DNA from: Gracilariopsis chorda
Taxonomy: Eukaryota; Rhodophyta; Florideophyceae; Gracilariales; Gracilariaceae
Length of the DNA: 64,000 nucleotides
Direction: 5' to 3'
Assembly: GCA_003194525.1 (NCBI GenBank)
Contig: NBIV01000205.1
Span: 1 to 64,000, forward strand
Of the stretch, positions 11,293 to 21,290 are shown in pieces. The notes under the pieces are model-generated. The model had not been told where the DNA came from. It saw nothing but the letters and a program-made list of their open reading frames with translations, and ran no database searches. The position numbers were made by a program, and so were the translations under genes. Position 1 is the first letter of the stretch. The number at the start of each line of letters is the position of its first letter.

Positions 11293-12117
11293 TGTGGTGC
11301 AATGCCCCAAAGGGGAAAAACACCGAAAGACGTTCGGGATCTTCCTCTAACGAGGTGAACCCAGTTGGGTAGAGCCCTCCCAGAGGTGTCACGGCGAAGC
11401 CGGTTTGTAAGACCAGGGACACCTGTCGCGACTCGCGCAGGGAGGTGAAGGCGAAGAATCGGTATCCGCGTGAGCGGGGTGTGATCCTCAGTAGAGGTAT
11501 GTTTCCACGTAAGTGGGGGTGTGTGAGCGGATGCGTACACGAGGGCCGCGGATAGCGGGAGGTGCTACCCTAAAAAGGGGAAAAAGCAAGGGCGAAGAGG
11601 AGGAAGAGAGGGCGAAGTGAGTCGCGAGAGCGACGGGGACGAACGGCGATGCCGGTAGCAATATCCCTATACAGGGCGAAACACCAATGCAATTGGAACA
11701 ATTATACTCCCAGTGATGGGTCCCTTTAGATGTGCAAGGGGGTTAGATGTCCCGTGGTTCACGGCGTTTCCCTCCAAAGATAAGTAGAGCACGCGCGCAA
11801 GCGGCAACAACTAGAGCCAATTCCCCAGGTTGGGGTCCCTTGTTGGGGAAGGGTTACTGGTGCGACGGCAGTGCGCCGTCGCACTAAGTATTAGCTTCCC
11901 AGAAATGGGTGTGAAAATAATAAATAATATTAACTAAAATACTCCACATTTCGTGGCAACACCCACTACTGTGGCCAACCGCCAATTGACCCAAAACCGT
12001 GTCCCACGTGTCCATACCCACCATTGTGGGGCATAGTTCATACACACACTACACAACCGATAATATCGGGAAAGCGTTCAAGTGCCCAGAATCCCTCCCT
12101 GAGGGCGTTGCACTTCA
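11293..12117 (-). repeat. 5' LTR of element 1
   Basis: This 825-bp direct repeat of 565-1387 has the same TG...CA ends. The target duplication ATATC follows directly at 12118-12122. Confidence 0.95.
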
Positions 12118-13592
12118 ATATCAAACAGTGACCCGTCGGCATTGTCGATTATGAAATTGTGCAGCTTTACTGCCACCAAAATTATAAGTGTAGACTTTGC
12201 AATGGGATACCGTAGTGCCGACCAAAATATTCCAAAGCGAGAAACTAACATGCCGAATGCTTGCTCGGCACAAATCCAACAAGAAGAATGATAATAATTG
12301 AATGCATCTTGCTTTCCAGTTAGTCCTTTACCAGAGTATAGCGTTAGAAGTCTTCCATCATTAGAGTACGCATCTTCTGCGACCACGGTGGCCCAGAGCG
12401 GAAGAAAATCATCTTTCAACAAGTCGTAAAGTCTTATTGCAGCCAAATAAGTCGAATCGTGCTTACCCTCGCGTGCAGAGTGGATATAAATGAAAACTTG
12501 TAGTTTTCTTCTACTGCTGCTTGCACAACGATGGCAAAGAATCCCTTTCTGTTATAGTACTTTTTTGGATATGCAGCATCCGAGATTGCAAGCAGATATA
12601 TCTCGATCGCAATACCATCCAGAGCTGCTACTATACCATCAAACGGAAATTTTCGTAGTTGTTGAAACTGCTTTGTGCTTACAAAACATTCTCTTTCGGT
12701 AGATGGAAAGTGCAAACCTGGAAGTACTCTATTCAAAGCACACAAAGTTTCCTCAAATACACGATAAACAGTAGAAACGGCAATCCTGTACGGAAAATAC
12801 AGATCCAGATAACTAGCTCCGGCTAGTAGTCGTAGTGTCACGAACAGCATCACAGCCGGTGAAACGGCACTTGCAACAGCTGAATCTGATCTTTGAATGC
12901 GTTTGAGTGTTTGGTACAAAGCAGAGTGTAGAAGAAAAAATTGCGCCTTCGTCAGTCGATACATGCGAGCAAAGAGTGCATTAGATATGTTACTTATCTG
13001 TCTTTGGTAATCAAACGTAGGTGGTGGCAGAATAGATTTTGTGTTACGCAGCATTTTGTTGGAGAGTGCAATCGCAAGAACGATGTTTAAAATGTGGAGA
13101 GCTACTCGATGAAGCCATTGTTGGCGATTCCTTTGTAACGGCGATTTGCGTAAGCAGGACACCTGCAAAGCTTTGACAGCGTCTTGGACTCGGCGGTCAA
13201 ACATAGGGTCTACAAAGCATGGACTCGAACGAGGCATATCCAGGGTTGACGGCACCCTTGCTTTCCAGACTGAGAGAACGCTTTTATTCTTGGAAACTTT
13301 GAAAAAAAGTTGCCAAAATTTTCTTTCCATCATCAGCGTTAACTCGTACAACGCCCGTAACTGCGCTCGTTACTGAGTTGAAGAAGCGCAGTGTGCTACC
13401 CTGCCACCCTTCCTTTCACGTATTGTCACAGGAAGGAAGAGGCCGGTGGCTTTATTCAGCTTTCGCGGAGTGTACCAAGGCTATGGAGCATCTGTAGCGA
13501 CTGGAGCTCTGCTTTCGGATCTGTTGTATTCCACTAAATACAGTTGGAGTGCTGGAACTGGAACGGGATTCTCTTGCCATATCATTTGCAGT

Positions 13593-15698
13593 ATGAAGTA
13601 CGTGAATGTTCAATACAACTCTATAACTGCACGTGTGTACGACCCATCTGCGGACCCATCAGGTTCGGCAGAAAGGAAATATGCTTTAGTTTTCCATGGG
13701 TGGATGGGGCACCGAGAAGATCTGCGATTCCTTGCTGAGCCGTTCGCAGATCTGGGATACACCATAATAGTTCCAGACTTACCATACCATGGTGATTCAA
13801 TGAACGCGAAGGTGTCCTCCTGTTTTGATGCAGCAAAGCTGTTGTCAGACTCGTTGCCTGGCCTGCTTGGGGAATATAGACAATCCTTGTATCGCGTACT
13901 GATAGTGGGGTACTCAATGGGTGGTCGCATAGCTTTCGAACTGGCAGTTGCGGCCGAGAAAGGTGATATTACATCCTTGCAAGTGGATGCATTGGTTCTT
14001 ATTAGTTCGGCCGGACCCCCTTCCAGCGAGAATGAGAGGGGTAACTGTCGCCAAACTTCACAGCTGCGGTCTCAAAAGCTACTTGACAAATGCTTCACGA
14101 GCTCTGAGTATGAGGAATGGCTTAGGTGTTCTTGGTATTCTGCCGCGTTGTGGGGTAAGATTCGCGAAAAACCATTCTTCGACCAGCTAGTACATGACAG
14201 AGTGAGAAGTTTCAATGAGCAGTCACGTTATGGTTGGGCAAGAGCCGCCGTTCATATGTGTCGTTCTACTATGACTTGTCCACCAGAGCCCATCGAGAGT
14301 CCCGTGCTCTACTTTTTCGGAACAGAAGACCGAAAGTACCAGCAGATGGCTTCAGAACTACAGCAGCACTGTTTAGAGCTTCAGTGTGTTCCAGTTGAGG
14401 GCGCTGGTCACAACATACATCTCGAGTTTTCCCACGCGCTGATATCTCAAATCAAAGGTTTTGTGAAAGATATATGTAAGCCATCACTGAAGAATCCTTG
14501 CTTCATTTCTGATGTAAGATATACCACTTATTCGCTTCCTCTAAAGCGAAGCATGACTGTTGGAGGGCAATATATTTCAAAAAGAGAAGGGATAATAGTC
14601 GCTCTCCACTCAAACAACGGCAAGTTCGGCATCGGAGACATATGTCCACTTCCTGGCCTACATAGGGAAACATTGGACGTATGTATAAATGACATTTGCA
14701 AACTAAAGTCCCAAATACTTGATAGAAATCAGCTCTTGCAAACTGGTTCACTTCAAGACGCGTTCATCTTCATGGACTATATCGAGCAGTTTAGTCCGGT
14801 ATCGAGAAATGGACTCGAAGCGGCTTACATTCATTTGTTAAGTCATTTACGAGACCAGGCAATTTCATCCTGCCTGTGTTCTCTTGCGACGAAATATCTC
14901 GCCAAAGAAGAACTTTTCCCATTAAAAGCAGTAAGTATGAATGGAGTACTGCCAAGATCAGCCCCAGTCGAGAACCCGCAAAGCAGTACTGCCTCAGAAA
15001 ACCAATACCGTGAATCGGTGACAAACTCTTCGTTCAAGGTCATGAAACTTAAAGTTGGGGCCTGTGATGACGTCATTGTCGATGCCGAGCATGTTCGCCA
15101 TGCTGCTTTCGCAGCCAAAAAGCTACATAAACGCATTAGACTTGATGCTAACAGGGCATGGACAAAAACACAGTACGAACAATTCCAAAACGCTTTGGTC
15201 GATTATGTAGACCATATCGAGTTCATCGAAGAGCCATTGAAGACATCTGAGTTCTTGAGTGAGTACCTTTCATCAAACAAGAGAGCGCCGGGGAAAATGT
15301 GCATAGCACTGGATGAGGCAATCCATGACAGTACCTTTGAAAGGATTGCTGAACTCGCCTCGAGTACATTGTGTTGCGCTTTTGTCCTCAAACCATCTGT
15401 TATTGGTTCATTACGTTGTCTCTTACTATTATGGTCTATCGCTCAGAAGAATGGATGTGAAGTCGTGCTCAGTACCGTGTTTGATAGCGGTGTGGGAACA
15501 GCATGGACTGCAATACTAGCCGGTGTCTTGGGAAGCAGAGAGCAGCACCACGGCTTAGGAACCTTCAGTCATTTCTTGAGCGACGTCTTCACCCCTTCAT
15601 TCGGTGAGTGCTGCGCCGAGCATGGGGATCAGGTCTCGGTATTTGCATGCGAGAAATACCTTCTCTCGGTGTCCAACAAATTGTTCGATAGTCGATAG
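13593..15698 (+). CDS. MenH-MenC fusion: SHCHC synthase + o-succinylbenzoate synthase
   Basis: This bifunctional enzyme covers two steps of phylloquinone/menaquinone synthesis. The N-terminal half is an alpha/beta hydrolase of the MenH type (HGWMGHREDL, nucleophile Ser108 in GYSMGG, Asp in GTEDRK, His273 in GAGHN). The C-terminal half is an enolase-superfamily MenC with KLK near 485-487, LDANRAW, EEPL, ALDEAI and the second catalytic Lys in VLKPS near 600. All expected catalytic residues are present. The first ATG is at 13593; the frame is open for 49 more codons upstream without an ATG, so a targeting peptide from an upstream exon is possible. In plant PHYLLO the order is MenF-MenD-MenC-MenH; here MenH precedes MenC and no MenF or MenD lies upstream. 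The domain assignment is firm; the localisation is inferred. Confidence 0.9.
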   Translation: MKYVNVQYNSITARVYDPSADPSGSAERKYALVFHGWMGHREDLRFLAEPFADLGYTIIVPDLPYHGDSMNAKVSSCFDAAKLLSDSLPGLLGEYRQSLYRVLIVGYSMGGRIAFELAVAAEKGDITSLQVDALVLISSAGPPSSENERGNCRQTSQLRSQKLLDKCFTSSEYEEWLRCSWYSAALWGKIREKPFFDQLVHDRVRSFNEQSRYGWARAAVHMCRSTMTCPPEPIESPVLYFFGTEDRKYQQMASELQQHCLELQCVPVEGAGHNIHLEFSHALISQIKGFVKDICKPSLKNPCFISDVRYTTYSLPLKRSMTVGGQYISKREGIIVALHSNNGKFGIGDICPLPGLHRETLDVCINDICKLKSQILDRNQLLQTGSLQDAFIFMDYIEQFSPVSRNGLEAAYIHLLSHLRDQAISSCLCSLATKYLAKEELFPLKAVSMNGVLPRSAPVENPQSSTASENQYRESVTNSSFKVMKLKVGACDDVIVDAEHVRHAAFAAKKLHKRIRLDANRAWTKTQYEQFQNALVDYVDHIEFIEEPLKTSEFLSEYLSSNKRAPGKMCIALDEAIHDSTFERIAELASSTLCCAFVLKPSVIGSLRCLLLLWSIAQKNGCEVVLSTVFDSGVGTAWTAILAGVLGSREQHHGLGTFSHFLSDVFTPSFGECCAEHGDQVSVFACEKYLLSVSNKLFDSR

Positions 15699-16856
15699 TA
15701 AGTAGAGAAATGTTTCCCATTGCTTAAACGGCAACATGTTTCTGCCCGCTCAGATGTGGGCTCAGCATACAAAGTAGTCTAGACTATTTCAGTCTTAGAT
15801 GCAGGCGGAGAGTGGCGTCCTGACGTAGAGAACTTCCATATTTCCGAGAGAGGCACAGTTTTGACGTCGAATCAATAGTAAGAACATGGTCAGAAGAATT
15901 ACTGGCTTATCTAGAGAGAGAGGGGTTCTTTTCACTTTAACCCCTACCGTAGTCCTGGAATAAGGGACACGAGCTTATATAAACACACATACACACACAC
16001 ACCAATAGCAGCGACGAAAGAATAAAACGGGTTGTGTGTATACGGAGCTGTACGTTTCTGTTAACTAATTCCATCCCGAGCTTTTTTTCTATCGGAAATT
16101 CCCATGGCGAAGGAGGACAGTTTACAAGTTCCCCGCAATATCTGTGAGACTATGTCATGAGTTCGATAAGTTTGGTGGTTCTGCCAAATTCGCACCAATC
16201 CTGGATGTGCACCATACAAATGGGTTCCCCAAGTTATTCATCCACAGTACCTCGTTCTCTTTAGAGCTTACATCTGCGTCTGATTTGCAATGGAATGAAT
16301 TCTGGCTCTTGAGGGCTCGAAATGCTGGGCGGGATTCTCTCTCTTTCTCTCTTTATAGGTGGCTATGTATGATTCCTACATAGCGCAGGTCGTTTCCGTT
16401 CAAAGAAACGTTCTCTCACGGGGGGATTCAAACACGTACCAAGGGTAAACCTGTTTGGCGGGAGTCAAACAAGCTGCATGAAGCGTTCGGACTGCAAACG
16501 TTTCGAGAACGCTGTATCTATTGGCAAACATTGAATGAAAAGGGATTTCCCTCGTTTGTCGAAGCGCATCATCACAGATGCCTCGTGTCGTGGTATTGGC
16601 AGGTCTTTACGAATCATTCACTGCAATCATTCAAGGTCACTCTTGGATATGACTTGTTCAAGAGCTCGCCCGGTTTGCTTTCCGAGCACAAGTATCGTTA
16701 AAGAGGACTTAAGTCGTTAGAACCAGAGCTAATCCATTGTGCTTTTAAAACATATAAGAAAGAATAGCGCTTTAGTACAAATATTACGTTCCCTAGCGAA
16801 ACCAGCATGACAATACAATGTGTGATACAGCCAAGCTGTTACAGGAGAGTTAGGCT
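15699..16856. other. Intergenic region, with CA microsatellite and LINE tail
   Basis: No gene is seen between the MenH-MenC gene and the convergent DEP/DUF547 gene. It contains an AC-rich microsatellite near 15982-16003 and a short LINE 3' fragment near 16330-16420 that is described separately. Confidence 0.5.
16330..16420 (-). repeat. LINE 3'-end relic
   Basis: On the minus strand this encodes RERFFERKRPALCRN followed by a pyrimidine-rich stretch on the plus strand. The same ending (RERFFHMKRSTLCRN, then stop) closes the LINE RNase H fragment at 44109-45026. The two also share the CTATGTAGGAAT block and the TCTCTCTTTCTC-like tract. It is therefore a short 3' remnant of the same non-LTR family. 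Confidence 0.6.
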
Positions 16857-18749
16857 TTAAGCGGAAGATGTGGCGGCTGCAGGTTTTGCATTTGATCCAT
16901 TTTCGGCGGATACAGGTTGGGTCTCTTGCTGATTTCTGATGTTGACCACGTTTGATGTCATTCGTTTCGAAGTGTCTTCCTGGGAGATAGCACCCGCACT
17001 TCCGGCAAGGTTTGTGAGGTCTGGAGTTTGAGGAGGGTCGTTTTGTCCTCGAGATATATACGAAATTGGGTCAGAGGCAATATTGCCGATAGGCATGCCT
17101 TGGTTAACTGTAGGAGTTGCTGGAAAAATGGAAGCCATTTCCTCAACTTGCATCTGAAGACTGAGACCAATGGTATCTTGTTGAACAACATCAAGGTCTC
17201 TCTCCCTTTCAAGTCGTCGTCGCTTTCTGCGTACAACAGATGCATTGAATCTCGCCTCTGGATTTGACCAGTCAAAATCCGCATATAATAAAGTAGGCAA
17301 AGGTTTCTCATCGTGGACCATTCCAACAAGCTGTTGCGACTCCTCAACGGAGAGGTAAGACGCAACCCACAGCAACAAGCTCTTTTCCGGATGTGGAAAA
17401 TCATCAAGGTACCAATAAAAGATGCGTGGTAGCGTAACGGAACGTTTTTCGATATCCACTTTGACGGAAAAACTAAGAAACTCTTCCGCAGCATCATCCA
17501 GTTCTTCTTGCACATTATCGCCGTCGAGAATGCGAATGGGTGGATCTGATTTAGTGCCAGCTGAAATGACAAAGTGAATGCGCCCGTCCCTTTTGGTGAG
17601 CACGTGTTGGCACTTGGGGTCGTATGGTCTCAGCTGTTGAATGAACTTGAGCATTGGAGGTTTCTTGTTGCCTCTGAGAATGCCATGTTCTATGTCATCC
17701 AGGGTCATATCCAGACCGGCAATGCGATACGACAGAAGGCGAAAGAAGACGTATCGTCGGAATACGCTGTTGGGATGACCGTGAACGACGTGTGCATGTA
17801 GGCAAAGTGCGTTATAGACATTGACGAAAAACGCAATTCGTTCATCTTGGTTAAGGGCGACAAGTTGAACGCGCTGAAGCTCGGCAGCTGCCAAAGTATA
17901 CTTTCGAAAGTGCTCACTCTTCGCAAGCGAGGAATAATCAACATCATTATCCTTATGACTGGAAGGTCGAGTTTGCGACAGACGTCTTTTCAAAGCGGGC
18001 GAAACCAACATGGGGGAGCGTGCAGCCGGGATGGAAGGCATGATAGGGGTGGAAATGGAACGAAAGGCACGCGGTGAAGATGCTTGGTCGTTTAAGTTAG
18101 AACGCTTTGTAGGGTCTAATAGCGGTGTAACTGGTTGGGAGTTGAGGATGTAATGTGCGGATTGTGAGGGTTGCAAGTTGTTGGAGTTTGGATGAGCTTG
18201 CAGTATTCGCTTTCGATGCTCCTCACAAATGCAGGCTAGACGGGTGAGCAGGTCTTTTGCGACGACGACGGCGTGGCGAGTGGGAATGTTAGAATCCCAC
18301 ACGCGTTTCATGTTGAGGACGTTGCCGTCATCGTCCTCCTGAAAGCGATAGAAAAAGTAGTCATCGGAGAAGGGCTCAGAGTGGGTAACATGGTGCATTA
18401 TACCGGCATCCATAAGCTTCTGACCGGTTTCAACGGCTGCCTTTCTGTCCAAAGAAAGGTTATCGACCATCCATTGCACGGCTTCCTTGCCGACAAAGCA
18501 TTTGGAGTAGGTGCTGAGCCTCCAACGGCGGTCGGAGAGTGGTACGCCGTTTTCGGGATCTCGCATGAGGCTGTAGACTCTTTTAAAGTTGGGAATTGGG
18601 TAATGCTCGTTGTCAAAGGGGTCAACGGAGCGGGAGGGGTTTGCATAGGAGGCTTGAGAGAACAAGGCGAATTGGGTGCCAGGCTCGAAGAGGACGCCCG
18701 GAACGACCTGCTCGGAAGCCTTTCGCTTCCGGCCGGGTGCGGAGTACAT
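16857..18749 (-). CDS. DEP domain and DUF547 protein
   Basis: The 630-residue protein starts at the ATG at 18749. After a short basic N-terminus a DEP domain spans roughly residues 50-145 (RWRLSTYSKCFVGKEAVQWM, then the YFFYRF end). DEP domains bind membranes or signalling partners. A long low-complexity linker follows, then a DUF547 domain at about residues 285-470 (FFVNVYNALCLHAHVVHG, FVISAGTKSDPPI, PRIFYWYLDDF). DUF547 proteins, some with DEP or glutaredoxin modules, are widespread in plants and algae and are poorly characterised. The C-terminus is Gln/Ser/Asn-rich. The gene is divergent from eIF3e. Confidence 0.85.
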   Translation of the reverse strand: MYSAPGRKRKASEQVVPGVLFEPGTQFALFSQASYANPSRSVDPFDNEHYPIPNFKRVYSLMRDPENGVPLSDRRWRLSTYSKCFVGKEAVQWMVDNLSLDRKAAVETGQKLMDAGIMHHVTHSEPFSDDYFFYRFQEDDDGNVLNMKRVWDSNIPTRHAVVVAKDLLTRLACICEEHRKRILQAHPNSNNLQPSQSAHYILNSQPVTPLLDPTKRSNLNDQASSPRAFRSISTPIMPSIPAARSPMLVSPALKRRLSQTRPSSHKDNDVDYSSLAKSEHFRKYTLAAAELQRVQLVALNQDERIAFFVNVYNALCLHAHVVHGHPNSVFRRYVFFRLLSYRIAGLDMTLDDIEHGILRGNKKPPMLKFIQQLRPYDPKCQHVLTKRDGRIHFVISAGTKSDPPIRILDGDNVQEELDDAAEEFLSFSVKVDIEKRSVTLPRIFYWYLDDFPHPEKSLLLWVASYLSVEESQQLVGMVHDEKPLPTLLYADFDWSNPEARFNASVVRRKRRRLERERDLDVVQQDTIGLSLQMQVEEMASIFPATPTVNQGMPIGNIASDPISYISRGQNDPPQTPDLTNLAGSAGAISQEDTSKRMTSNVVNIRNQQETQPVSAENGSNAKPAAATSSA

Positions 18750-19197
18750 GGCGGCAGGGCACAGACGGCGTCAGGAAGCGCGTTGGAGAGCGAAATGGGG
18801 CGCGCGGGGCAGTTGTGCAACGAATGGCATCCAAGCGAAAGTGCGGTTCGGTTGGTGTTATATGCTCCGAAGCGCAAAGGTAAGCCGCTATCTCTCAGCC
18901 GCCCGTGCAGAGGGTCTAATACCGCGAGTCTCGTCGCAGTTGAAGTGACGCCTGCTGCCGCAGGCACCGGCGCCACCTGCATAGACGCCCAGAACCGTTT
19001 TATCGATCTCTCCAATGATCTATTTCGCAATAAACTCAATTTGAAATTACAAATAGTAATTAATGCATCCAGCGCTCTCTCATCGTACATGCAGTCGCCG
19101 TCGACCGATGATATCGCGTTGTTGGGGGACCTTGCCAGTTCTCAAGGTGTGGCGTCGTCTAGGAAGATCCGCTTCCGGTCAGTCGCCGCAACTCAAC
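18750..19197. promoter_or_regulatory. Shared divergent promoter region, DEP/DUF547 gene and eIF3e
   Basis: This 448-bp interval separates two divergent start codons, so it should hold both promoters. It is GC-rich with no clear TATA box. An AT-rich patch lies at 19025-19065. No specific site was identified. Confidence 0.4.
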
Positions 19198-20559
19198 ATG
19201 GACTTCGATCTCACAAGCACCATCTCAGAGTTCCTGGACCGTCACCTCGTCATCCCGCTGCTGGATTTCATTAGCCAGCATCCCAACATGGCGGGCTGTT
19301 ACGACCAGGAAGACGTAATGCGCGCAAAGCTCGACTTGCTATCCAACACCGGCATGGTCGACTATGCAATCGAGGTCCACCAAGACCTCTACGGAACTGA
19401 TCCGCCCGAGGAATTGGTTACCCGTCGTGACAGAGTGCTGCTCGCCCTTCAGAGTCTGAGCGAAGAGGCAGGCCCACTACTCAAAGTCATCAGCGATGAG
19501 CAGCTCTTCACACAGCTTCGCGACAGCAATTCCTTCAACCTTGAGAATCTTTCCGAGACGCATGGCGTCACGCCCGACGTAATCGAGGCCGCCTACGAAT
19601 TCGGCAAGTTTCAATTCGACTGTGGAAGCTATCAAGACACCGCCACACTCATGCACGTCTATCGCATGTTAATGAACGGCTCCAATCCAGAGCGCGAGTT
19701 CTTTGCCTTGTGGGGCAAGTTCGCTGCCGATATTCTTAGCTTTAACTGGGATGAGGCCTTGGAGGATATGAATATGCTTCGCGAAATTATTGATGCCACC
19801 GGCCGAAATGTACTGCTTAACCCTTTGCAACAGCTGCAGCACCGTACTTGGCTCATCCATTGGAGCCTTTTTGTGTTCTTTAACCATCGCGAGGGTCGAA
19901 ATGGAATCATTGATCTTCTGTTCAGTGATAAATATCTCAACACCATTCAAACCAATTGTCCTCATGTGTTGAGGTATCTCACCACCGCCGTCATCACAAA
20001 CAAGAAGAGAAGAGGTGTACTCAAGGATCTCGTCAAAGTCATCCAACAAGAAGCATACGCTTATTCCGATCCCATTACAGAGTTTGTCGAATACTTATAC
20101 GTCAACTTCGATTTCGAAGGAGCGCAGGATATGTTGCAAAACTGCGAGAATACCCTCAAGCGCGACTTCTTCCTGTACAGTACTCTCGACGACTTTCTTG
20201 AAGATGCGCGCCGAACAATTTTTGAAACGTATTGCCGTATCCATCAAGTCATTGACATTGGCATGTTGGCGAACAAGCTCAACATGGAACAGGATGAAGC
20301 GGAGAAATGGGTCGTCAATCTTATCAGGAACGCCCGCTTGGACGCAAAGATTGATTCTCAAGCTAATCAGGTGATTATGGGCGTCAGCGTGCCGAGCGTT
20401 TATGAACAGGTGGTGGACACTACTAAGAATTTGTTGATCAGAGGTACAGTTTTGACGCAGAACAGCGATCGCCCGCATAGCTACAACAGTGCTGGATTTA
20501 GAGCAGACGATGATAGGAGAAGAAAAGGAAGCCGAAGAGATACAAGAGTAGCCGCCTAG
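19198..20559 (+). CDS. eIF3e: Translation initiation factor eIF3 subunit e (INT6)
   Basis: The 453-residue protein is close to the 445 residues of animal eIF3e. It begins MDFDLTSTISEFLDRHLVIP, matching the conserved N-terminus, which decides the start at 19198 over the longer open frame upstream. The N-terminal half is helical. A PCI domain covers about residues 210-400, with the winged-helix part near YCRIHQVIDIGMLANKLNM. The protein is a structural subunit of the eIF3 scaffold that recruits the 43S complex to mRNA. The C-terminal tail is basic. Confidence 0.93.
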   Translation: MDFDLTSTISEFLDRHLVIPLLDFISQHPNMAGCYDQEDVMRAKLDLLSNTGMVDYAIEVHQDLYGTDPPEELVTRRDRVLLALQSLSEEAGPLLKVISDEQLFTQLRDSNSFNLENLSETHGVTPDVIEAAYEFGKFQFDCGSYQDTATLMHVYRMLMNGSNPEREFFALWGKFAADILSFNWDEALEDMNMLREIIDATGRNVLLNPLQQLQHRTWLIHWSLFVFFNHREGRNGIIDLLFSDKYLNTIQTNCPHVLRYLTTAVITNKKRRGVLKDLVKVIQQEAYAYSDPITEFVEYLYVNFDFEGAQDMLQNCENTLKRDFFLYSTLDDFLEDARRTIFETYCRIHQVIDIGMLANKLNMEQDEAEKWVVNLIRNARLDAKIDSQANQVIMGVSVPSVYEQVVDTTKNLLIRGTVLTQNSDRPHSYNSAGFRADDDRRRKGSRRDTRVAA

Positions 20560-21290
20560 TACTGCAACACACAAATAAATGGTTTGTGAAAGTACACATA
20601 ACGCTTTTCATCATCCTTTCGTTTCACCCATTAGAAGAAAAAACCGCACATACCCCAGGGTAGTGTGGTTTAGCGCAGCATCTGGCACCACTGCGATCGA
20701 CTGGAGCGTATACGAATGGTTATGGCCTTCAGGTTTAACGAAGAGGAACAATCTGAATGAGAACCACACATCAAATATCAAGTCGTGTGGCGGAAGGGCG
20801 TAAGACATCATGGCAGTTTATTTGTTGAACCCACAAATATGCACTCCACGCTTCGTGCATTTTGTGTGTGATGAGTTGATCACAATGTCTTGGTGTAGAA
20901 AGCGCTTCAAATGTCGACGAGACGTTCTACTCTCTCTTAAGGGAACGCCAGAGGCTCGGGTGACAGAAATAGTGAAAAGTGGGCGGCTTGTCTGTTGGAG
21001 CACTTGAAGAGAGAAGAGTTCTTATGGTAAGAGCCTCTACCACGCTTTCGGTATCAGTAGCCTGCGCCCATAAACACAATAACAATGCATCATTCATTTA
21101 GCATTAGGAATGATTGTATTTTTGTAGGTCACATGTTTAGTGCTGATATGTACTCCCAAAAACAAACAAATGCTTGGACGGCGGAGTATCGTTAAACTCA
21201 CGGCTAGCTCTGCAATTCAAGGTCTGTATGGCGTGAATGGATCTTGGCATTGTCCGTGAGCATGGGATGAGATTATCTCGAGAGGGAGGC
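20560..21290. other. Convergent intergenic region, eIF3e and RRP42
   Basis: About 730 bp separate the 3' ends of the two genes. Only short, unsupported frames are present. Both transcripts should terminate here. Confidence 0.5.

Larger units (their letters stand above)
560..12122 (-). mobile_element. Element 1: complete chromodomain-bearing Ty3-type LTR retrotransposon
   Basis: The element runs 565-12117 and is flanked by the 5-bp target duplication ATATC (560-564 and 12118-12122). Read on the minus strand the order is 5' LTR (11293-12117), primer binding site, Gag, protease, reverse transcriptase, RNase H, integrase, chromodomain, a plus-strand ORF, polypurine tract and 3' LTR (565-1387). 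The two LTRs differ at roughly 14 positions, about 98% identity by eye. Gag and Pol carry a frameshift and several in-frame stops, so this copy is probably not autonomous. The whole element is unusually rich in short perfect inverted repeats. It is inserted in a Harbinger transposase gene. Confidence 0.93.
412..13351 (-). pseudogene. PIF/Harbinger (HARBI1-like) transposase gene, split by element 1
   Basis: This is a DDE_4-type nuclease of the PIF/Harbinger family, which catalyses cut-and-paste transposition. The main part lies at 12118-13351 on the minus strand. It has an N-terminal helical region, a segment reading GIVAALDGIAIEIY with the first catalytic Asp, then VAEDAYSNDG with the second, and a C-terminal region with EQAFGMLVSRF. 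A one-base frameshift lies near 12440-12490. Element 1 then interrupts the gene. On the far side, the minus strand of 412-564 continues the same frame for 51 codons to a TGA and ends in the basic tail usual for the family. Removing the retrotransposon and one ATATC copy joins the two halves in frame. The frameshift and the insertion make the gene dead. The Myb-like partner protein of such elements was not seen. Confidence 0.85.
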
